DNA of 12,001 bases. It comes from Acidobacteriota bacterium (GTDB lineage Bacteria > Acidobacteriota > Vicinamibacteria > Vicinamibacterales > UBA8438). Shown here one piece after another: positions 7,103 to 12,001 of this stretch. The stretch lies in NCBI GenBank assembly GCA_011523485.1, contig WTGR01000593.1, positions 1 through 12,001 of the forward strand, written 5' to 3'. Every line of letters starts with the position of its first letter. Positions within the stretch are counted from its first letter, which is position 1. A program made the position numbers and the translations under genes. The notes under the pieces were generated by a model that was not told the origin of the DNA, ran no database searches, and worked only from the letters and a program-made list of their open reading frames with translations.

Positions 7103-7909
7103 TCAACCCGACAGTCTGCACCGCGCGCCGGAGCCGGCCGTCGAAGCCAGCACGCGCAGCCCATAGGCCGCCCGCATGCGCCGAACGGCGTTCGCACGGA
7201 GCCGGCGGCTGCCGCCGTTCGACGTGGCCGCCTCCGGCGAGACGCAGCGCGCCCGCAAGCCGCAACGGACGAAGCGGACCAGGCCGGATGCGCCCAGCAG
7301 GTGCGCGCCGGATACCAGGGCGGCCTGGTCGAGGGTGACGCCGCCGACCGTCCTGCCGATCAGATCCTTCACGCACGGCGCCACCTGCAGCCAGTTGTTC
7401 GTCGTATAGCGCAGCATGGCCGCACGCTGCGCGCGGCGGTTTCTCTGGAACTCGCCGTCCGAGTCGACGCCCCAGGCGTTGTCCAGCCAGTCGCCGGAGG
7501 CGTTCTTGAACCCGACGTCCCGCAGCGCCGCGTGGGTCATCTGGTAGCAGCCGATGGCCGATCCGCCGGGTGGTCTGGCGTGGCAATCGCCGCCGGTCTC
7601 GACCTCCTCCAGCATGGCGAGATACAGGGGGAAGTCGGCGCCGCCGGCCGGTGCGGCCGCTGCCGGCGCCGGGTGGGCCTCGGGCGCCGCGTCGACCGCG
7701 GGCGCCGACGGCGAGGGAAACGGCCGCGGCACGGGTGCGCCCGTCCGGGCCGGCCCGCACGCGGCCAGGGTGATGGAGAGCGCTATCGGGATTGCGGTCA
7801 GAGCCGCGCGCGCCGCTACCGCCGTCGCCGTCGCCGCCACCGCCGTCGCCGGGCGATGCGCCGCGCGCGGCCGCCGATCGGGATGGCCGCCTTCCCACGG
7901 TTGGAACAT
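7103..7909 (-). CDS. Putative lipoprotein with possible lysozyme-like domain
   Basis: A 268-residue protein from ATG 7909; GTG 7912 directly before it and GTG 7840 within it are alternatives. A hydrophobic stretch (ALTAIPIALSIT) ends in the lipobox LAAC with Cys51, so the mature protein should be lipid-anchored. An Ala/Pro-rich linker covers about residues 53-90. The folded part begins YLAMLEEVETGGDC and continues GSAIGCYQMTHAALRDVGF. This resembles the E-S/T-G...G-x-x-Q-M core of lysozyme-like lytic transglycosylases and suggests Glu104 as the catalytic acid; the resemblance is short and the role is an inference. Cysteines at 109 and 121 may form a disulphide. The SDR gene ends 69 bases upstream on the same strand. 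There is no Shine-Dalgarno site; GATAAC five bases before the GTG suggests a leaderless transcript. Confidence 0.65.
   Translation of the reverse strand: MFQPWEGGHPDRRPRAAHRPATAVAATATAVAARAALTAIPIALSITLAACGPARTGAPVPRPFPSPSAPAVDAAPEAHPAPAAAAPAGGADFPLYLAMLEEVETGGDCHARPPGGSAIGCYQMTHAALRDVGFKNASGDWLDNAWGVDSDGEFQRNRRAQRAAMLRYTTNNWLQVAPCVKDLIGRTVGGVTLDQAALVSGAHLLGASGLVRFVRCGLRARCVSPEAATSNGGSRRLRANAVRRMRAAYGLRVLASTAGSGARCRLSG
7127..7146 (+). repeat. 20-base repeat, copy 2 (inside the lipoprotein gene 3' end)
   Basis: Second copy of the 20-base sequence at 6521-6540, identical except for one base. It lies within the last codons of the lipoprotein gene, coding for part of its low-complexity C-terminal tail. 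Confidence 0.3.
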
Positions 7910-7917
7910 CACGCGTT

Positions 7918-7923
7918 GTTATC
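7918..7923 (-). promoter_or_regulatory. -10-like hexamer for the lipoprotein gene
   Basis: On the minus strand GATAAC (4 of 6 to TATAAT) lies five bases before GTG 7912 and eight before ATG 7909. No Shine-Dalgarno site is present. Transcription would start at the initiation codon or within about three bases of it. Confidence 0.3.
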
Positions 7924-7978
7924 GACCGCTGAGCGTGACCGGTGCAGTCGCGTTGCGCTTCCGGGGAGCCCCTGCTTC

Positions 7979-8737
7979 CTACGACCGCAGGTACGACGCC
8001 CCGTTTACGTCGATGATCGCGCCGGTCGTGAACTCCGCCCCTTCGGACGCCAGGAACGCCGCCGCGTAGGCCACCTCGTCCGGCGTCGCCACCCGCCCCA
8101 GCGGGCTCTGCCGGCGGATGTCGTCTCCCTCGGAGCCGTCCAGGCGCCAGGCCACCCGATCGGTGGTGACGAACCCGGGCGCGACCGTCCCGACGAAGAT
8201 GCCGTGCGGAGCCAGCGCGAGCGCGAGCGACTGGCTCATCGCGTTCATGCCCGCCTTGCTGGCGCCGTAGGCGGGGGCGTCGGGCTCGCCGCGGAACGCG
8301 CCGCGGGAGGAGACGTTGACGATACGGCCGCCGCCCTGCCGGATCATGTGCCGGGCGGCGCACCAGGCGGCGTTGGCCGCGCCGAGGAGGTTCGTCTCCA
8401 GCGTGCGCCGCCAACTCGCCTGCCAGTGCTCGTAGGAGCAGTCGTCCGGCGGGTGCGCCTCGTAGATGCCCGCGTTGTTCACCAGCACGTCGATGCGGTC
8501 CAGGCCGTCGACGACCGCATCGACCATCCGCTCGACGGCGCCGGCGTCGGCGATATCGGCCTGTACGACCACATGCGGTCCCCCGGGCAGCGCGGCAAGC
8601 GTCTCTTCGGCCGCCGCGCGGCCCTGCCGGTAGTGGACGCCCACCCGCGCGCCGCGTCCGGCGAACTGCCGGGCGACGGCGCGCCCGATGCCGCGAGATG
8701 CCCCGGTCACCAGCACGGTCTTGCCGCTGAAGTCCAT
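7979..8737 (-). CDS. SDR family NAD(P)-dependent oxidoreductase, FabG-like
   Basis: A 252-residue classical short-chain dehydrogenase/reductase, the usual length for the family. The start is ATG 8737, with GGAGG (8752-8748 on the minus strand) ten bases upstream. TGASRGIG at 11-18 is the dinucleotide-binding motif and NNAG at 87-90 the Rossmann-stabilising motif. The catalytic set is Asn around 116, Ser144, Tyr157 and Lys161 (in YGASK), all present. It ends [16 protein letters not shown], typical of FabG-like enzymes. Arg37 and Arg40 after the second strand suggest NADP(H) preference. It should reduce a carbonyl or oxidise an alcohol in the cytoplasm; the substrate cannot be read from the sequence. 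It is divergent from a transketolase-like gene across a 222-base shared upstream region, which may mean joint regulation but does not prove a common pathway. Confidence 0.92.
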   Translation of the reverse strand: MDFSGKTVLVTGASRGIGRAVARQFAGRGARVGVHYRQGRAAAEETLAALPGGPHVVVQADIADAGAVERMVDAVVDGLDRIDVLVNNAGIYEAHPPDDCSYEHWQASWRRTLETNLLGAANAAWCAARHMIRQGGGRIVNVSSRGAFRGEPDAPAYGASKAGMNAMSQSLALALAPHGIFVGTVAPGFVTTDRVAWRLDGSEGDDIRRQSPLGRVATPDEVAYAAAFLASEGAEFTTGAIIDVNGASYLRS

Positions 8738-8857
8738 GTCTCGACTGCCTCCGTTCGTGCGCCCGCGCCGCCGGGTCGCGGGGTGACGCCGCCAACGCGG
8801 CGCCAGGGTGCGGTTCGGGCAGGGAAGCGCGAGCTTCGCCGCCCCCGAGTCCGGCCG

Positions 8858-8872
8858 GGCGGCTTCGCCGCC
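8858..8872. repeat. Short perfect hairpin in the divergent promoter region
   Basis: GGCGGC, then TTC, then GCCGCC makes a six-pair stem with a three-base loop. It lies in the 222-base region 8738-8959 between the SDR and transketolase-like genes, just upstream of the -35 box of the latter. Such short palindromes are common in GC-rich genomes, so its meaning is uncertain. Confidence 0.3.
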
Positions 8873-8882
8873 GCGCCGCGGG

Positions 8883-8911
8883 CTGACACCGCTGCCGCGC
8901 GCGTGTAGTAT
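8883..8911 (+). promoter_or_regulatory. Sigma70-like promoter for the transketolase-like gene
   Basis: CTGACA at 8883-8888 (5 of 6 to TTGACA) and TAGTAT at 8906-8911 (4 of 6 to TATAAT) are separated by exactly 17 bases. Transcription would start near 8918, giving a leader of about 42 bases before ATG 8960. It is the best promoter I can see in the window. Confidence 0.55.
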
Positions 8912-8953
8912 GCGATCCCTGCCCGGCCGATCCGAAGCCGGCCTCGGGATCGC
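8912..8953. promoter_or_regulatory. 42-base interrupted palindrome over the predicted start of transcription
   Basis: GCGATCCC at 8912-8919 and GGGATCGC at 8946-8953 are perfect eight-base inverted repeats. Nested inside are GGCCG at 8925-8929 and CGGCC at 8939-8943. The structure spans the predicted transcription start and ends seven bases before the start codon. Its 3' arm holds the only Shine-Dalgarno-like bases (GGGA). It could be a repressor operator or, if transcription starts further upstream, an RNA hairpin hiding the ribosome site. Confidence 0.45.
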
Positions 8954-8959
8954 ACGCCC

Positions 8960-11515
8960 ATGACCACACACGTTTCGCAGGCTGTCACGCTCCACACCGT
9001 CTCGGCGGCGGACCGGCTCGAGGCCCACGCAATCGAGTTGCCCGACTACGATCGGGAGCGGTTCCACGACGTCGCGTTCATGACCGCCATGAGCCTGTGC
9101 CTGATGGGCAACTACGCCCAGACCGGGCACTTCGGCGGCCCGTTGGCCTACACGCCGTACAACGTGGCCTGCCACCTGGCCGGCCCGGCCCTGGGCGGGC
9201 TGCGCTACGACCTGCGCGAGCCGAAGTTCGCCTATGCCGACAAGTTCATGCTGGCCGGGGGACACTGCATTCCGACCTGCTACGCGCTGTGGATCATCCT
9301 GTACGAGGCGTTGCGGCGGCAGCGCGAGGCGACGGGCGACGACCGCTTCGCCTGCGATCCGCAGGTGGCGATGCTGCCGATCGACGCGCTGGGCTTCCGG
9401 CGCGGGGCCGGCGCGCTGTCGACGCTGCTGGCCGACAACGGCTTGGCCGACGATCCCCTGTTCGCGGATGCGAAGGGCCGCGGGATCCGCGCGCTGTCGG
9501 GGCATGCGGAGTCCACCGACGCGACGAACGACGTCAACGGCGGTCCTTCCGGCATCGGCATCGCGACGGCGGCCGGGAAGGCGCTGTTCTGGGACTACGT
9601 CGGGGCGCCGCCGGGGCTGAAGGTGGTCGCGCTCGAAGGGGAGTTCGCGCTGACCGAGGGGCATGCGCAGGAGTTGAAGAACATCGCCCTGGCGCAGCAG
9701 GTCGGCAAGCGGCTGCGGGTGCTCGTCTCCCAGAACAACGCGGGGATCGACGACAGCCTGATCGGCGGCGTGGTCAAGCCGCGCTACAGGGACTACGACA
9801 TCGCGCAGCAGTGGGTGTCGTGGGGCTGGAACGTCTTCACGGTCGAGAACGGGAACGACTTCGACCAGGTCCTCGCCGCGTTCAAGGCGATGGAGGAGTG
9901 GCCGGCCGACGACCGCCGGCCGATGGTCCTGGTCGGCCCGACGGTCAAGGGCTGGTGGCCGGCGGCCCGCGACGGGCGGATCAACGGGCGCGAGCAGATC
10001 GTCGGCTACCCGTCCCACCCCTACGCGTTCAAGATGAACAGCGACTACTTCGTCGGGCTGGCCGAGACGTTCGAGCAGGCCTACGAAGTGCGGTTCGAGG
10101 GCATTCGCGACGGGGTGCCGGCGACCGAGGCGGAGCGCCTCATCCAGTTCAAGACCAACGTCGACGCGGTGATGTCGGTGATGGAGCGCCGGCCGGGGCT
10201 GCGCGCCTGGATCGCCGAGCGGCTGCTGGACATCGCGGGCACGGTCGACCGGTCGCTGTCGCTGGGCATCGACCCGGCCGCGAACCCGTTTCTCGACGAG
10301 CGCCTCGCGGTGGAGAACCTGCCGACCGAGCCGCTGGACGTGGCGGCCCGCAATCCGCACACCGGCGAGGACGTCGAGCGCCGGATCGCCCTGTTCCTCG
10401 AGCCGGGCGAGAAGAAGGGGCCGCGGCGGGCGGTCAGCGAGATCGGCGCCTGGTTGAACTACGTCACCGGCGGGCGCTTCATGACGATGGCGGCCGATCT
10501 GTCCGGTTCGATCAACGTCGAGAGGGCCAACCTGTTCGGCCATTACGACCCGGTCGACAACCCGTTCGGCACGCGCCTCAAGGCGGCCATACAGGAAGCC
10601 GGCAACGCGTCGACCGTCATCGGGCTGGTCAGCCAGAACGCGTCGACCGATCCCGAAGGCTACGCCGGGGTCTGGGGGATCTCGGGCACCTACGGCGCGT
10701 TCACGCCGCTGATGTACACCCCCGCCCGGGTGTTCTCGCAGATGAACCAGGACAGCCCGTTCCGGCTCGGGGTCCTGCACGTGCTGGCGGGCCACTCGGG
10801 CCCGGAGACCGCCGCCGACGCGCGCACCCACTTCGGGATCTTCGCACCGCAGGTGTGGACGCTGCTGCCGCGCGGGCAGGTCGTCAACCTCTACTTCTGG
10901 GACTACAACGACGTGGCTCCCGGTTACTTCGCGGCGGTCCAGCGGGCGCTGGCGGTCAAGGAGATCGGCATCATCGTCATCCACGTCGCGCGGCCGGACT
11001 TCGAGGTGACGGATCGATCGACCTTCGCCGACAGCGACTTGAGAGCCGCGGCGAAGGGCCTCTACCTGATCCGCGACCACGACCCCGGCGCGCCGCCGAT
11101 GGGCACGGTCTTCGTGCAGGGATCCAGCTCGACGAAGAACCTGGTCAACGTCGTTCCGCGCCTGGAGGCCGAGGGCCTCAACGTGCGCATCGTGTCCGTC
11201 ATCAGCACGGAGCTGTTCGCCGCTCAGCCGAAGGCGTACCGGGAACGGCTGCTGCCCGACGCGTCGCGCTACGACTGCATGGTGGTCAGCACGATGACCA
11301 AGCGGGTGCCGCCGATCCCGAATCTCGGCGCCCTCACGGAGGAGTACTCGCTCTACGCCGATTTCGACGACCGCTGGCGGAGCGGGGGCACCGAGCCGGA
11401 CGTCATCGCCGAGGCGCAGCTCGACGAGGAGTCGATCTTCCGGGGCATCGCCCGCTTCGCACGCGCGCGCGCCTCCCGCCTGGAACGCCAGCGGCGCGCG
11501 CTGGAAGCGCTTTGA
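8960..11515 (+). CDS. Transketolase-like thiamine diphosphate enzyme, long form
   Basis: An 851-residue protein, much longer than ordinary transketolase (about 660). Transketolase landmarks occur in order: His57 in TGHFGGPL, His102 in [12 protein letters not shown], His182 in [10 protein letters not shown], then [16 protein letters not shown]. The TPP/Mg motif region is [19 protein letters not shown] (from 225), with Asn259-Asn260 in QNNAGIDD about 32 residues later. The usual GDGE is replaced, with Glu228 where Asp is expected. In the pyrimidine-binding half, ADLSGS, Glu566 in DPEGYAG, then YGAFTP and [13 protein letters not shown] (His624) fit the catalytic Glu and phosphate-site regions. 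Extra length lies mainly at about 300-480 between the two halves. It should move two-carbon units or act on a 2-keto donor in the cytoplasm. Phosphoketolase and E1-type enzymes were considered but their own motifs are absent. ATG 8960 has only a weak GGGA site. Confidence 0.82.
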   Translation: MTTHVSQAVTLHTVSAADRLEAHAIELPDYDRERFHDVAFMTAMSLCLMGNYAQTGHFGGPLAYTPYNVACHLAGPALGGLRYDLREPKFAYADKFMLAGGHCIPTCYALWIILYEALRRQREATGDDRFACDPQVAMLPIDALGFRRGAGALSTLLADNGLADDPLFADAKGRGIRALSGHAESTDATNDVNGGPSGIGIATAAGKALFWDYVGAPPGLKVVALEGEFALTEGHAQELKNIALAQQVGKRLRVLVSQNNAGIDDSLIGGVVKPRYRDYDIAQQWVSWGWNVFTVENGNDFDQVLAAFKAMEEWPADDRRPMVLVGPTVKGWWPAARDGRINGREQIVGYPSHPYAFKMNSDYFVGLAETFEQAYEVRFEGIRDGVPATEAERLIQFKTNVDAVMSVMERRPGLRAWIAERLLDIAGTVDRSLSLGIDPAANPFLDERLAVENLPTEPLDVAARNPHTGEDVERRIALFLEPGEKKGPRRAVSEIGAWLNYVTGGRFMTMAADLSGSINVERANLFGHYDPVDNPFGTRLKAAIQEAGNASTVIGLVSQNASTDPEGYAGVWGISGTYGAFTPLMYTPARVFSQMNQDSPFRLGVLHVLAGHSGPETAADARTHFGIFAPQVWTLLPRGQVVNLYFWDYNDVAPGYFAAVQRALAVKEIGIIVIHVARPDFEVTDRSTFADSDLRAAAKGLYLIRDHDPGAPPMGTVFVQGSSSTKNLVNVVPRLEAEGLNVRIVSVISTELFAAQPKAYRERLLPDASRYDCMVVSTMTKRVPPIPNLGALTEEYSLYADFDDRWRSGGTEPDVIAEAQLDEESIFRGIARFARARASRLERQRRALEAL

Positions 11516-11589
11516 CCGTTCGCGGTCACGTTCCGACGCCAGCCCCGCAATGGGCCGCGACCCGACCCGGTGTGGAAGCGTTGCGGCGC

Positions 11590-11610
11590 CCACGACGTGA
11601 CTATTCGTGG
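11590..11610. promoter_or_regulatory. Short inverted repeat upstream of the quinoprotein gene
   Basis: CCACGA at 11590-11595 and TCGTGG at 11605-11610 are perfect inverted repeats with a nine-base spacer. They lie 34 bases before the quinoprotein start codon, in a 128-base gap after the transketolase-like gene. It could be an operator half-site pair, but six-base repeats arise easily by chance. No convincing promoter or terminator was found in the gap. Confidence 0.2.
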
Positions 11611-11643
11611 TGGTTGCAGAGAACAGAGAAGAGGAGTCGCAAC

Positions 11644-12001
11644 ATGAGAGCCCGTCCCGCATCGCGGTGTGTCCCGTCGGTCGTGTTCGCGGCCCTGTCG
11701 CTGGCCGCGGGCGCCGTGCCGGCTTACGCGCAGGTTGCCGATGACTTCGTGCCCGTCACCGACGCCATGCTGCAGGCGCCGGCGGCCGAAGATTGGCTGA
11801 CGTGGCGGCGCACTACCGACGGGTGGGGCTACAGCCCGCTCGATCACATCGATCGGGAGAACGTGGGCGATCTGCGCATGGTCTGGACGCGGGGGCTCAC
11901 CGCGGGGTTCCAGTCGGGCACGCCGCTCGCCTACCGCGGGGTGCTCTACATGCCCAACCCCAACGACGTCATCCAGGCCATCGACGCGGTGACCGGCGAC
12001 C
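11644..12001 (+). CDS. PQQ-dependent dehydrogenase (quinoprotein), N-terminal part; runs off the window
   Basis: The first 119 codons of a gene that continues past the window. The start is ATG 11644, with AGGAG at 11632-11636 seven bases upstream. A signal peptide is clear: basic MRARPASR, hydrophobic [13 protein letters not shown], and a likely cleavage after AYA before QVADDF. The mature start has [19 protein letters not shown] followed by the segment [14 protein letters not shown]. It then runs [20 protein letters not shown] and IDAVTGD, the opening blades of the eight-bladed propeller of PQQ-dependent alcohol dehydrogenases. Such enzymes oxidise alcohols or sugars in the periplasm and pass electrons to cytochrome c or a quinone. 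The PQQ-contact and calcium-binding residues, and any fused cytochrome domain, lie beyond the visible part, so the substrate class cannot be assigned. Confidence 0.88.
   Translation, partial: MRARPASRCVPSVVFAALSLAAGAVPAYAQVADDFVPVTDAMLQAPAAEDWLTWRRTTDGWGYSPLDHIDRENVGDLRMVWTRGLTAGFQSGTPLAYRGVLYMPNPNDVIQAIDAVTGD

Noticed and set aside
7050..8969. A 639-codon minus-strand open frame overlapping the SDR and lipoprotein genes
   Set aside because: It is out of frame with both supported genes and has low-complexity Arg/Gly/Ala content.
8960..11515. Phosphoketolase or pyruvate dehydrogenase E1 (AceE) as the identity of the large TPP enzyme
   Set aside because: The length is comparable, but the phosphoketolase GDGEAETGP / LNGYKI region and the AceE GDGEMDEPES region are absent, whereas the order of His motifs and the C-terminal half match transketolase better.
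7979..11662. A 1227-codon open frame on the minus strand running through the whole transketolase-like gene
   Set aside because: Only its last 252 codons (the SDR) carry recognisable motifs. The rest is an Arg/Val/His-rich antisense reading of a high-GC gene, where stops are rare.
1..12001. Search by eye for tRNA genes, CRISPR repeats, insertion-sequence ends and att sites
   Set aside because: No cloverleaf-like sequence, regularly spaced repeats, transposase motifs or long terminal repeats were seen.

Overview
The window is high-GC bacterial DNA. Its gene content fits an uncultured Acidobacteriota, probably of the Vicinamibacteria type. This is an inference from three things: the DUF1592/DUF1585 - DUF1552 - exported ankyrin gene run, a PQQ-type quinoprotein dehydrogenase, and an AAA_35-like ATPase. 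There are no rRNA or tRNA genes or other firm taxonomic markers here. I see no CRISPR array, insertion sequence, integrase or origin. There are nine complete or nearly complete genes plus a cut gene at the left edge and another at the right edge counted among them, and no gene-free stretch longer than about 230 bases.

Left block (1-3763, plus strand). The C-terminal end of a DUF1592-family protein (its DUF1585 domain) is followed by a complete Tat-exported DUF1552 protein and by an exported protein with about eleven ankyrin repeats ending in a CxxC motif. Gaps of 72 and 80 bases and a shared strand suggest one operon. All three are probably extracytoplasmic and their biochemical role is not established.

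Middle block (3908-7909). A minus-strand ATPase fused to a PD-(D/E)XK nuclease-like domain converges on the ankyrin gene. A strong hairpin sits between their 3' ends. The ATPase gene is divergent from a secreted protein of unknown function built from two similar halves, which is followed by a stand-alone GyrI-like ligand-binding protein. A minus-strand lipoprotein with a possible lysozyme-like domain converges on the GyrI-like gene.

Right block (7979-12001). A classical SDR oxidoreductase (minus) is divergent from a large transketolase-like thiamine diphosphate enzyme (plus). The TPP/Mg motif of that enzyme departs from the usual GDG form, and its leader contains a good sigma70-like promoter and a 42-base interrupted palindrome. 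The window ends inside a secreted PQQ-dependent dehydrogenase.

Starts fall into two groups. The DUF1552, ankyrin, GyrI-like, SDR and quinoprotein genes have clear Shine-Dalgarno sites. The ATPase, the secreted two-half protein and the lipoprotein lack one, but each has a -10-like AT-rich hexamer 5-8 bases before the start, which suggests leaderless transcripts. All functional statements come from reading motifs by eye; no database search was run.
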